A stretch of DNA of 64,000 nucleotides, taken from assembly GCA_946885845.1 (NCBI GenBank), contig CAMPHJ010000005.1, positions 62,001 through 126,000 on the forward strand, in the 5' to 3' direction. The notes beneath the pieces were generated by a model. It worked only from the letters and a program-made list of their open reading frames with translations. It had not been told where the DNA came from and did no database searches. Shown piece by piece: positions 37,330 to 45,272 of the stretch. A program made the position numbers and the translations under genes. The DNA comes from an uncultured Sphingobium sp. Lineage in GTDB: Bacteria; Pseudomonadota; Alphaproteobacteria; Sphingomonadales; Sphingomonadaceae. The stretch's first letter is position 1. Each line of letters opens with the position of its first letter.

Positions 37330-37632
37330 TTGCCAGAGGATCCCAACCAGAGTTCAGGCGCGCAAGAGAATTCCGGCGCGGAAGACAGGCGCGATTTCCT
37401 GAAAACCTGCGGGCGGTTCGCCGTGACCGTTCCCCCTGCGGTAACCATCTTGCTGTCTACGTCGCTATCATCGGAAGCGATCGCCAAGTCCGCTGGCGGC
37501 GGCGGCGGCGGTGGGCCGAAGGGCAATAACGGCGTGGGCAACGGCCCCGATCCGCAGCCCCCCGGCAATCCCCCGATCAACGATGGTCCGGGCACCGGTC
37601 CGGGCAATCCGGGCAGGCGCAACAAGATCTGA
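37330..37632 (+). CDS. Small Tat-signal Gly/Pro/Asn-rich protein, candidate modified peptide precursor
   Basis: A 100-residue protein. I chose the TTG at 37330 because AAGGAGG lies five bases upstream; an in-frame ATG at 37315 has no ribosome site. Residues 1-20 are acidic and polar. RRDFLKTCG (about 21-29) is a near-perfect twin-arginine (RRxFLK) motif, followed by a hydrophobic stretch and EAIAKS, a plausible cleavage site near residue 52. The remaining 48 residues are almost only Gly, Pro, Asn, Asp and end GRRNKI. It lies 29 bases from a PqqD-HprK fusion gene, so it may be the substrate of that enzyme. No named family is known to me. Confidence 0.68.
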   Translation: MPEDPNQSSGAQENSGAEDRRDFLKTCGRFAVTVPPAVTILLSTSLSSEAIAKSAGGGGGGGPKGNNGVGNGPDPQPPGNPPINDGPGTGPGNPGRRNKI

Positions 37633-37661
37633 GTGCGACCATGGGGGCGGCCTGCTGAGCG

Positions 37662-38771
37662 GTGGAGATGATGCTGCGTCTTTCTCAGGGCACATCCATT
37701 GTCTTCATCGACGGTCAGCCTTTGATCCATTCGCCCGGCAGGCAGGTGCTTCTGGAAATGAACCAGATCGCCGGCTATATCGGTTGTCGACTGGAAGACG
37801 GGGTCCCGTTCCAGCAACTGGCGCAGGAAGTGCTGGAGCGCGGCTTTTCCGAACCTCAATCCATGTTGCGGACAGAGCTGGCCAATTGGTCCCTTGGGGG
37901 ACTGATCCATGCCTGCGATCCCCCGCCTTCGTCCCAGCCTCTGGTGACGCAGCTGATTTCGATCGGCGGCACAGGCTTTGCGCTGCGCTATCATGATGAG
38001 CGCCTTGCCACCCGCGTCGCTCCGCTATTTGCTCATCTGGAAACGGAGGGGGAAACCGCCAGCGTCATCTATGATCTGTGGCAGGATGACGGCATGGCGT
38101 GCCTTAGTCGCAATGGTGAACCGGCATCTGTCCTGCAACCCGCGCAGGTGGGACCCGTCATCAAGGCAAGGGTTGCCGACGATATTCTGAAAGATCAGCG
38201 ATGGTTGATGGCCCTGCATGCCGGTTGCCTGCATCGTCATGGCAAGGCGCTGCTGATCCTGGGAGAACCGGGCGCCGGGAAGACGACCCTGACGTCCTGG
38301 CTGACGGGGCAGGGATTTATCTATGGCGGCGATGACATCACCGTCGTCAACGGCGATGGCCGGGTGCAGGGCCTGCCGTTCCTACCGTCCGTCAAGGCAG
38401 GAGGGTGGAAGTTGCTGGCGTCGGTTTATGACGGTCTGGCGCGATTGCCGGTACATGTCCGGCCCGATCGCAGGCGCGTTCGGTTCCCCACGCCTGGCGC
38501 GGTGGCGGGGGGTGAAATCGCGGAAATCGGCTGGATCATCAAATTGCGCCGAGGGGACGCCGGTCCGGCAAGGCTGGAAACGATGACGTCGGCACTGGCG
38601 CTGAAGCATCTTTTAGCTGAAGCGGTTTCGCACGGTGAGGGGCTGGAACGTCGCGCGCTTGATGTGCTGATAAGGGCGGTGGCGTCGGCCAAGTGCGGTG
38701 AATTGCATTATCGGCAGCTTGAAGATGCGACCCGGCTGCTGAGACGATTGTGCGATGATGAATCGGCTTGA
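37662..38771 (+). CDS. PqqD-domain / HPr-kinase-like fusion protein
   Basis: A protein of up to 369 residues (GTG at 37662; ATGs at 37668 and 37671 are alternatives). About residues 1-95 resemble PqqD (SPGRQVLLEMNQIAGYIGCRLEDG, then FQQLAQEVLER), the peptide-recognition domain of many RiPP pathways. Residues 180-369 resemble the HPr kinase C-terminal domain: LHAGCLHRHGKALLILGEPGAGKTTLT (Walker A at 201-209) and YGGDDITVVNG. HprK-like kinases phosphorylate peptides in some lasso-peptide clusters; others accompany exopolysaccharide loci. The gene overlaps the nucleotidyltransferase gene by 17 bases. Confidence 0.82.
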   Translation: MEMMLRLSQGTSIVFIDGQPLIHSPGRQVLLEMNQIAGYIGCRLEDGVPFQQLAQEVLERGFSEPQSMLRTELANWSLGGLIHACDPPPSSQPLVTQLISIGGTGFALRYHDERLATRVAPLFAHLETEGETASVIYDLWQDDGMACLSRNGEPASVLQPAQVGPVIKARVADDILKDQRWLMALHAGCLHRHGKALLILGEPGAGKTTLTSWLTGQGFIYGGDDITVVNGDGRVQGLPFLPSVKAGGWKLLASVYDGLARLPVHVRPDRRRVRFPTPGAVAGGEIAEIGWIIKLRRGDAGPARLETMTSALALKHLLAEAVSHGEGLERRALDVLIRAVASAKCGELHYRQLEDATRLLRRLCDDESA

Positions 38772-39837
38772 TCGCCTGCAGGGTTTGCTCGCCTGTCTGG
38801 ATGGCGACCTTCCCCGGCAGGATGATTGGACGGGCATCATCGAACTGGCGAACCATTCCCTGTGCACGCCGCTGGTGGCCAGCCAACTTGAAGCGGCTGG
38901 GCGGTTTCCGGCCCTTCCCTCCGATCTGCGGCGGTTCCTGCGGGAAATCCATGTCCGCAATGGAGAGCGAAACCGGCGGCTGCTCAACCAGCTGGATGAA
39001 GCGGCTGCGCTGCTGAATTCCGTGGGGGTTGAGCCGGTGTTGATGAAGGGCACGGCTTGGCTAGCGGCTGTCAAAGACGATCAACGGGCCGACCGGCTGA
39101 TCACCGACCTGGACCTGATGGTCCCGCCCGCGCGATTTCATGACGCCATCGAGCAGCTGGTTGGCGCTGGCTATCGACTGGATTCGCCGTTGGTCCGACC
39201 GGATGTGCCGGTGGTCCTGCTACGCCCGGAAGATGCCGGAACCATCGACCTGCACAGCGAATATGGCGGAGCCACGACGTTGCGCTTTACTCATGCGGAC
39301 ATGGTCGGGGATGCATCGCTCCACCGGCTGACCAGCGGTGTTGCCTATCTTCCTTCTCCCGTCGTCGGCATGGCCATCCTGCTACTGCACGATCAGCTGA
39401 AGGGGAGGGATTATCTGAGGGGGCGGATCGACCTTCGCCACATGCTGGACATGCGGTCTTTAACGGCGGGGTTCGGCCCTTCGGAATGGGAGCGGTTGGA
39501 CAGGCTGTTTCCACCCGGTTACGCGCGGACGGCAGCCAGAACGCAATTGTTTACTGCACACCGACTGTTGGGGCTGAATGTGCCCCATTATGTGCGCCGC
39601 AGCGCACGCGCCAAGCTGCAACATTGGCGGCGCATGGTCCAGATACGTTGGCCCGCGAGCGCGCTGATGCTGACGATGCTGTCCCTTCTCGATCCCCAAT
39701 ATCTGGCCGCGCGTCGGCGCTGGAGGTTGGCGCGAGGCGAAAAGCTGTCGGGCGGCAAAACGGGTGCGCGTGCGTGGCTACCCCGTCGGGTGAGCGTCGC
39801 GCGGCTGCTCAGCTGGAAGGAAGTCGGGAAGGTATGA
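38755..39837 (+). CDS. Nucleotidyltransferase family protein (NTP_transf_5-like)
   Basis: A 360-residue protein with the minimal nucleotidyltransferase core: VLMKGTAWL (near residue 96-104) and the metal-binding TDLDLMVPPARF (near 117-128), then TIDLHSEYGG. The rest is helical and Arg-rich, with HDQLKGRDYLRGRIDLRHMLD as a typical family feature. Relatives occur beside HprK-like kinases in tailoring cassettes, so it probably adds a nucleotide or acts on a phosphorylated product of the upstream kinase, which is inference. It ends 12 bases from the convergent DNA ligase gene. Confidence 0.83.
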   Translation: MMNRLDRLQGLLACLDGDLPRQDDWTGIIELANHSLCTPLVASQLEAAGRFPALPSDLRRFLREIHVRNGERNRRLLNQLDEAAALLNSVGVEPVLMKGTAWLAAVKDDQRADRLITDLDLMVPPARFHDAIEQLVGAGYRLDSPLVRPDVPVVLLRPEDAGTIDLHSEYGGATTLRFTHADMVGDASLHRLTSGVAYLPSPVVGMAILLLHDQLKGRDYLRGRIDLRHMLDMRSLTAGFGPSEWERLDRLFPPGYARTAARTQLFTAHRLLGLNVPHYVRRSARAKLQHWRRMVQIRWPASALMLTMLSLLDPQYLAARRRWRLARGEKLSGGKTGARAWLPRRVSVARLLSWKEVGKV

Positions 39838-39849
39838 GTTGGGCGCAGC

Positions 39850-41433
39850 TTAACTGACGAGCCGACGCAATCCTTCCACCGTGTCCGCCTCCGCCGCAGG
39901 TTTGTCGCGCCTGATCCGGGCGACCCGTGGAAAGCGCATGGCAAGGCCCGACTTGTGCCGCTTGCTCTCGTGAATGCTGTCGAACGCCACTTCGAGGACC
40001 AGTGACTTTTCCACCTCTCGCACAGGCCCGAAGCGGTTGACCGTGTTGGTGCGTACGAAGCGGTCTAGCCATTTCAGTTCCTCGTCGGTGAAGCCGCTAT
40101 AGGCTTTGCCGACGGGGAGCAGTTCGCCTTCCTCCGTCCAGCAGCCGAAGGTGTAATCCGAGTAGAAGGATGAGCGTTTGCCGTGGCCGCGCTGGGCGTA
40201 CATCATGACGCAGTCGGCGGTCAGGGGATCGCGTTTCCATTTGTACCAGAGCGCTGCCTTGCGCCCGGCGACATAGGGGCTGTCGCGGCGTTTGAGCATA
40301 ACGCCTTCGATGGCGGCGTCGCGGGCGCCTGCGCGGATTTCGGCGAGGCTTTCGAAGTCGGGAGCTTCGATGAGGGCGGAGATGTCGAAGCGGTCCGGGT
40401 CAAGAGCCGGGATCATGGCTTCGAGGCGAGGGCGGCGTTGGTCCCAGGGAAGGGCGCGCAGGTCTTCGTCCGCGTGGAGCAATATGTCGTACAGGCGGAC
40501 GAAGGCGGGGTAGTCGGCCATCATCTTTGCCGTGACGGCTTTGCGGCCCAGACGCTGCTGGAGGGCATTGAAGCTGGCGGCTTCTCCTCCCTGAAACTCA
40601 CCTTTTACGAGCAGTTCGCCGTCGAGGACTGCGTGAGCGGAGAAGGCCTCCGCGATTTCCGGGAAGCTGGCGCTGATGTCGTCTCCGGCGCGGCTGTAGA
40701 GGCGGGTTTGCTCGCCCGTGCCCACGATCTGGATGCGGATGCCGTCCCATTTCCATTCGGCCGCATATTGGGCGAGATCGACGCTGTCGGCTTCCAGTGG
40801 GTGGGCGAGCATGAACGGGCGGAAGAAGGGCGTGCCTGCCGGATCGGGGCGGCCGGACCTGCCTTCCGCCCAATCGAACAGGGCGGTGTAGGGTGGCGCG
40901 AGGGCGTGCCAGCATTCCTCCACATCATCGACGTCGAGGTCGAAGGCCTGGGCAAAGCCGGTCTTGGCCAGGCGGGCGGAGATGCCGACGCGGAGCCCCC
41001 CGGTGGCGAGCTTGAGCAGAGCGAAGCGGCCTGACGCGTCGAGATGGTCCATCATCTGCGCGAGCGTGTCGGGTGCTGCGGCGCGACTGACGCTGTGCAG
41101 GCGGTCGATGATAGCGGAGAGAGTGAGGGAGCCGTCGTCTATCTCAGCGGGCTGGTCCTCGCGCTTGGGCCAGAGGAGGGCGACGGTTTCGGCCAGGTCG
41201 CCAACATAGTCCCGGCTCATTTCGTAGAGGACCGGATCGGTGCGGGCGCGGATCATCTCGCCGATGGCGGAGGCCTTGACCGCCTTTATGTCGAGATTGC
41301 CGGTTAGGGCGGCGAGCGCCCAGCCGCGATCGGGATCGGGGGCTTCGCGCATGTAGCGGGCGATGAGGTCGAGCTTGCCGTTGCGGGAGCGGGTGTAGAC
41401 GAGGCCGTCGAGGAGTTGGGAGAAGGCGCGCAT
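39850..41433 (-). CDS. ATP-dependent DNA ligase (damage-response type)
   Basis: A 527-residue three-domain ligase of the bacterial family associated with cisplatin-type damage response. An N-terminal helical domain is followed by the nucleotidyltransferase domain with the adenylated Lys in AEWKWDGIRIQ near residue 226. LYSRAGDDIS (motif III region), DGELLVKG, EGVMLKRRDSPY (motif IV) and ALWYKWKRDPLT (motif V) follow. It seals nicks using ATP, in addition to the essential NAD ligase. The ATG overlaps the exonuclease stop (ATGA), so they are translated together. The DEXH helicase that often completes this module is not in the window. Confidence 0.93.
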   Translation of the reverse strand: MRAFSQLLDGLVYTRSRNGKLDLIARYMREAPDPDRGWALAALTGNLDIKAVKASAIGEMIRARTDPVLYEMSRDYVGDLAETVALLWPKREDQPAEIDDGSLTLSAIIDRLHSVSRAAAPDTLAQMMDHLDASGRFALLKLATGGLRVGISARLAKTGFAQAFDLDVDDVEECWHALAPPYTALFDWAEGRSGRPDPAGTPFFRPFMLAHPLEADSVDLAQYAAEWKWDGIRIQIVGTGEQTRLYSRAGDDISASFPEIAEAFSAHAVLDGELLVKGEFQGGEAASFNALQQRLGRKAVTAKMMADYPAFVRLYDILLHADEDLRALPWDQRRPRLEAMIPALDPDRFDISALIEAPDFESLAEIRAGARDAAIEGVMLKRRDSPYVAGRKAALWYKWKRDPLTADCVMMYAQRGHGKRSSFYSDYTFGCWTEEGELLPVGKAYSGFTDEELKWLDRFVRTNTVNRFGPVREVEKSLVLEVAFDSIHESKRHKSGLAMRFPRVARIRRDKPAAEADTVEGLRRLVS

Positions 41434-42425
41434 CAGCCCTCATCCTCATCTTCGCGGCCGACCAGTTCGAGTGCCCGCGCGCGCATCTGGTGGGTCATGC
41501 ACCAGTGGAGCAGGGCTTCTTCGCGGCCGTGGGTGATCCAGGTTTCGGTAGGGGCTACTTCGCGGATGGTGCTGGTCAGCTCGTCCCAATCGGCATGGTC
41601 GGATATGACGAGCGGGAGTTCGACATTCTTTTGCCGGGCGCGCTGGCGGACGCGCATCCAGCCTGACGCCATGGCGGTGATCGGGTCGGGTAGGCGACGA
41701 CTCCAGCGGTCGTTGAGGGCGGATGGCGGCGAGACGATGAGGTGGCCGCGCATCTCCTTGGCTGGAACGCCGGTCGCGGGACGCAACTCGCCGAGATTTA
41801 TGCCGAAATCCTGATAAAGCGCGCACATGCGTTCCATCGCCCCGTGGATGTATATGGGATCATGATGGCCGCGCGCGCGAACTTCGCAGATGAGGCGCTG
41901 AGCCTTGCCGAGCGCATAGGCGCCGACGAGGACGCAGCGGTCGGGATGGGCGTGGAGCGCGGCGAGCAGGCGGTCGACTTCGCTGCCGGTGTCAGGATGG
42001 CGGAAGACGGGGAGGCCAAAGGTGGCTTCGGTGACGAAGATGTCGCAGGGGACGGGTTCGAACGGCTTGCAGGTGGGATCAGGGCGGCGCTTGTAATCGC
42101 CGGTGACGATGACGCGCTCGCCTGCATGTTCCAGCAGGATTTGCGCCGAGCCGAGGACATGGCCTGCGGGAATGTAGGAGATGTCCACCCCGCCCATACG
42201 GACCTGCTCGCCATAGCCGACCGCCGTGCCGCTGGCCGTGCCATAGCGCAGGGCCATGATGGCGAGTGTTTCTTGCGTCGCCCAGACATGGCCATGGCCG
42301 CCGCGCGCATGATCGGCATGGCCGTGGGTGACGAGCGCGCGTTCGGCTGGCTGTGATGGATCGATCCAGGCGTCAGCGGGGCGGACGTAGATTCCGGTCG
42401 GGTGCGGTTCGATCCAGTGCGGCAT
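41433..42425 (-). CDS. Ligase-associated DNA damage response exonuclease (MBL fold)
   Basis: A metallo-beta-lactamase/beta-CASP protein of about 330 residues, partner of the adjacent ligase. The metal motif HxHxDH is His34, His36, Asp38 and His39 in VTHGHADHARGG. IPAGHVLGSAQILLE, VIVTGDYKRR and the beta-CASP segments VLVGAYALGKAQRL and ISDHADWDEL follow. Relatives resemble SNM1/Artemis nucleases. I chose MPHWIEPHPTGIYV at 42425 as start from family resemblance; a frame 17 residues longer begins at 42476, and neither has a clear ribosome site. Confidence 0.9.
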   Translation of the reverse strand: MPHWIEPHPTGIYVRPADAWIDPSQPAERALVTHGHADHARGGHGHVWATQETLAIMALRYGTASGTAVGYGEQVRMGGVDISYIPAGHVLGSAQILLEHAGERVIVTGDYKRRPDPTCKPFEPVPCDIFVTEATFGLPVFRHPDTGSEVDRLLAALHAHPDRCVLVGAYALGKAQRLICEVRARGHHDPIYIHGAMERMCALYQDFGINLGELRPATGVPAKEMRGHLIVSPPSALNDRWSRRLPDPITAMASGWMRVRQRARQKNVELPLVISDHADWDELTSTIREVAPTETWITHGREEALLHWCMTHQMRARALELVGREDEDEG

Positions 42426-42558
42426 GTGCAGGTAGAAGATGGGATGCGGGGCTAAGGTTCCGCAAGGGGGCTTCATGAAGGCATAACCGAACCGTCATCC
42501 CGGCGACATGGCGTGGTCCTTAAGGGCCTTGGATGAATGGCAGAAGGAAGCGCGCCAC

Positions 42559-42790
42559 ATGGCATCTGCGGCACATCGGAACATCACTCGCGCCGTGCAC
42601 CGGCATCTGTCAGAGCAGGGACTGCTGGAGCGGGCCTTCATATTTTGCCTTCCGGGGTCTGGTCTACGCCCAGATTTGGGAGGACCCGGAGGTGGACATG
42701 GACGCGCTGGCGATCACGGGCGACTGCCATGTTGTCACCATCGCGTCGGGCGAGTGCAACGTGCTGAGCCCCGCGAAGATCAAGGGATTT
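42559..42790 (+). pseudogene. Remnant of a DUF3419/BtaA-like gene, frameshifted and truncated
   Basis: Within the 551-base gap between the exonuclease and hemA, one frame reads MASAAHRNITRAVHRHLSEQ then loses similarity near 42643. A second frame continues with FRGLVYAQIWEDPEVDMDALAI and HVVTIASGECNVLSP, the start of the DUF3419 family (BtaA, which transfers an aminocarboxypropyl group from SAM to diacylglycerol in betaine lipid synthesis). The reading frame then runs into a palindromic repeat at 42819. More than three quarters of the usual protein is missing, so the gene is dead. The flanking bases on either side hold nothing else I recognise. Confidence 0.72.
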
Positions 42791-42818
42791 CCAGTGGTAG
42801 GGCTCGGCATAGCTGCAC

Positions 42819-42847
42819 GAGATCCCAGCCTTCGCTGAGATGACGGT
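42819..42847. repeat. Single REP family A unit
   Basis: A degraded palindrome (GATCCCAGC-cttc-GCTGAGATGACGG) that closely matches the units near 34.8 kb and 59.1 kb. It lies exactly where similarity of the btaA-like remnant stops. Confidence 0.55.
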
Positions 42848-42945
42848 ATGAAAGCATGATCCGGTCTTGCCCGACCGGATTTAAACGTTTCTATTCTCGT
42901 CCCGCAAAGTGCGTGAAACGCATGTTGGAACTGGGCTCCTGCCTT

Positions 42946-42976
42946 CGCCAGGGCGCGGTTGCGAAAGCCCCTGGCG
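42946..42976 (-). terminator. Putative hemA terminator hairpin
   Basis: An eight-base stem (CGCCAGGG / CCCTGGCG, with an extra C) lies directly next to the hemA stop codon, inside a degenerate copy of the family B repeat (CTGGGCTCCTGCCTTCGC). There is no T tract, so it may be only a repeat. Confidence 0.4.
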
Positions 42977-44197
42977 TCAGGCCGCCTTTTTGAGTTCCAG
43001 TTCCAGGCGGTCCCAGATTTCGACGAGCGCCTGCACCAGTTCGCGCATCATCTGTTCGGTGTGCGCCGGGCCGGGGGTGAAGCGCAGGCGTTCCGTGCCG
43101 CGCGGGACGGTGGGATAGTTGATCGGCTGCACATAGGCGCCATATTCGGCGAGCAAGATGTCGCTGATGCGCTTTGCCTTCACCGGATCGCCGACCATCA
43201 GGGGCACGATATGCGTGACCGATGGCATGACCGGCAGACCGGAGTCCGCCATCAGGCGTTTGAGCGTCGCGGCTGCGGCCTGCTGGCCTTCGCGTTCCTC
43301 GCTCGACCCCTTGAGGTGACGGACGCTGGCCAGCACACCTGCGACCAGCACCGGCGAAAGCGACGTGGTGAAGATGAAGCCCGGCGCATAGCTGCGGATC
43401 ACATCCACGATCATCTGGTCTGCCGCGATATAGCCGCCCATGACGCCGAATGCCTTGCCCAGTGTCCCTTCGATGATGGTCACGCGATGCGCGACCTCAT
43501 CCCGTTCGGAAATGCCGCCACCACGGGCGCCATACATGCCCACGGCATGGACTTCGTCCAGATAGGTGAGCGCGTTGAATTCTTCGGCCAGGTCGCAAAT
43601 GGCGGCGATTGGCGCGATGTCGCCGTCCATCGAATAGACGCTTTCAAAGGCGATGAGCTTGGGCGCGTCGGGATCTTCTGCTTCAAGAAGTTCGCGAAGG
43701 TGGTCAAGGTCGTTGTGCCGGAAAACGCGTTTTTCACAGCCCGAATTGCGGATGCCCGCGATCATCGATGCGTGATTCAGTTCGTCGGAAAATACGATGC
43801 AGCCGGGCAACAGCTTGGCGAGGGTGGAGAGCGCCGCTTCGTTCGAGACATAGCCCGACGTGAACAGCAGGGCCGCTTCCTTGCCATGCAGATCGGCGAG
43901 TTCGCGTTCCAGATCGACATGATAATGGGTGTTGCCGCCGATATTACGGGTGCCGCCTGATCCGGCGCCGACATCATGCAGCGCCTCTTCCATAGCGGCG
44001 ACGACTTTGGGATGCTGGCCCATGGCCAGATAGTCGTTCGAACACCAGACAGTGATCGGCTTTGGACCATTATGACCATGGAAGCAGCGGGCATTGGGGA
44101 ATGATCCCCTGTTTCGCAGGATATCGATGAATACTCGATAACGGCCTTCTTCATGCAGCCGGTCAATCGCCTGTGCGAAGATATGCTTGTAATTCAC
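42977..44197 (-). CDS. hemA: 5-aminolevulinate synthase
   Basis: HemA condenses glycine and succinyl-CoA to 5-aminolevulinate, the first step of heme synthesis by the C4 (Shemin) route typical of alphaproteobacteria. The 406-residue PLP enzyme has [13 protein letters not shown], the glycine-rich [33 protein letters not shown] (PLP Asp/His) and the Schiff-base Lys in [15 protein letters not shown] near residue 245. The start is GTG with AAGGGC upstream. It uses succinyl-CoA, the product of the methylmalonyl-CoA mutase encoded at the window end. Confidence 0.96.
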   Translation of the reverse strand: MNYKHIFAQAIDRLHEEGRYRVFIDILRNRGSFPNARCFHGHNGPKPITVWCSNDYLAMGQHPKVVAAMEEALHDVGAGSGGTRNIGGNTHYHVDLERELADLHGKEAALLFTSGYVSNEAALSTLAKLLPGCIVFSDELNHASMIAGIRNSGCEKRVFRHNDLDHLRELLEAEDPDAPKLIAFESVYSMDGDIAPIAAICDLAEEFNALTYLDEVHAVGMYGARGGGISERDEVAHRVTIIEGTLGKAFGVMGGYIAADQMIVDVIRSYAPGFIFTTSLSPVLVAGVLASVRHLKGSSEEREGQQAAAATLKRLMADSGLPVMPSVTHIVPLMVGDPVKAKRISDILLAEYGAYVQPINYPTVPRGTERLRFTPGPAHTEQMMRELVQALVEIWDRLELELKKAA

Positions 44198-44304
44198 CTG
44201 ACGCCCTTAGTCCCTTGTGGCCCGCATTCCCCTCTTGCGGGGCGTTTACCTGCTGTGCCGTTCCATTACCAGCGATAACCGTTCGCAGCGCTAGGGAGAA
44301 ATAC

Positions 44305-44319
44305 CTATCATAGTGATAG
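44305..44319. promoter_or_regulatory. Short palindrome upstream of hemA
   Basis: A perfect six-base inverted repeat CTATCA-tag-TGATAG lies 108 bases upstream of the hemA start in a 156-base intergenic region. It resembles an operator half-site arrangement but does not match the FNR/FnrL consensus (TTGAT-N4-ATCAA), so I cannot name a regulator. Confidence 0.25.
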
Positions 44320-44330
44320 AAGAAGTTGAA

Positions 44331-44350
44331 GGTGGACCAAAGGTCCCACC
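44331..44350 (-). terminator. Putative murI terminator
   Basis: On the minus strand, four bases after the murI stop, GGTGGGACC-ttt-GGTCCACC forms a stem with one bulged base and is followed by TTCAACTTCTT, a T-rich run consistent with a factor-independent terminator. Confidence 0.5.
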
Positions 44351-44353
44351 CCG

Positions 44354-45157
44354 CTACAGCGCCTCCATCTCGTCAATGCCAAAGTCCGCCAGCGCAGTGG
44401 CGAGCGTTGCGACGCTGCCGTCGAGCCGGGTGAATACGGCCTTGCCCGGCGGGGGAGATGACGGCCAGACTTGCCCCTGGGTCAGATAGGCGATGCGCCG
44501 CGCGATGCCTTCGCCGCCATGGACAAAGCGCAGCGGTCGGGGCGCGGCGGCGGCAAGTTCGGCCTCCACCAGCGGGAAATGGGTGCAGGCAAGGACGACG
44601 ACATCCATCCGGTCGCCGCCCGGTTGTTCCAGAAGGCCCGCCAGTGCGTCGCGCGCAATCGCGGGGTCGAGCGGTTCGCACCGCAGCTTGGCTTCGGCCA
44701 GTTGGACCAGTGCCGCCGAGCCATGGCGCAAGACGGTGCAGTCGGCCCCGAATTCGGCGGCGAGCCTGTCGACATAGGGCTGGCGCACGGTAGCGTCGGT
44801 GCCCAGCACGCCGAAGACGCGGCTTTGCGACAGCAGCGCGGCGGGCTTGATCGCCGGGACGGTGCCGACGACGGGAATGTCCAGGGCGGCGCGCACGGCG
44901 GACAGGGCGATGGTCGATGCGGTGTTGCAGGCGATTACCGCCAGGCGGGGACGGAAACGTTCGACCAGCCGCCCCAGCAATGCGGGCACGCGGGCGGCGA
45001 TTTCCGCCTCGCTCTTTGTCCCATAGGGGAAACCGGCGCTGTCCGCAGCATAGACGATCGGGGCGTTCGGCAACATCGCGCGCGCCGGAGCCAGAATGGA
45101 CAGCCCGCCGACGCCGGAATCGAAAAACAGCAGGGGAGCAGTTGGTGCGACCTTCAT
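44354..45157 (-). CDS. murI: Glutamate racemase
   Basis: MurI makes D-glutamate for peptidoglycan. The 267-residue protein shows LLFFDSGVGGLSIL (residues 9-22), YAADSAGFPYGTKSE, and the two catalytic cysteines Cys77 (IACNTAST) and Cys191 (LACTHFPLVE). The end FTRLDGSV is also typical. I chose the ATG at 45157; another in-frame ATG four codons upstream is possible, and neither has a strong ribosome site. It diverges from plsY across 115 bases. Confidence 0.94.
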   Translation of the reverse strand: MKVAPTAPLLFFDSGVGGLSILAPARAMLPNAPIVYAADSAGFPYGTKSEAEIAARVPALLGRLVERFRPRLAVIACNTASTIALSAVRAALDIPVVGTVPAIKPAALLSQSRVFGVLGTDATVRQPYVDRLAAEFGADCTVLRHGSAALVQLAEAKLRCEPLDPAIARDALAGLLEQPGGDRMDVVVLACTHFPLVEAELAAAAPRPLRFVHGGEGIARRIAYLTQGQVWPSSPPPGKAVFTRLDGSVATLATALADFGIDEMEAL

Positions 45158-45272
45158 GATGGGGCACATGTCGCGACCTGGGCGGGGCTGTCAACCTGCA
45201 GCCGGACGTCTTCGTCATTGCCCGGTGCGCGCGGAACGCTATGGTCGCGCCCGCAACAATTTCGGCGAGATC

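Noticed and set aside
37330..39837. Calling the cassette a lasso-peptide cluster.
   Set aside because: No lasso cyclase (asparagine-synthetase-like), leader protease or ABC transporter is present, and the small protein has no Gly-start core with acidic residue at ring position.
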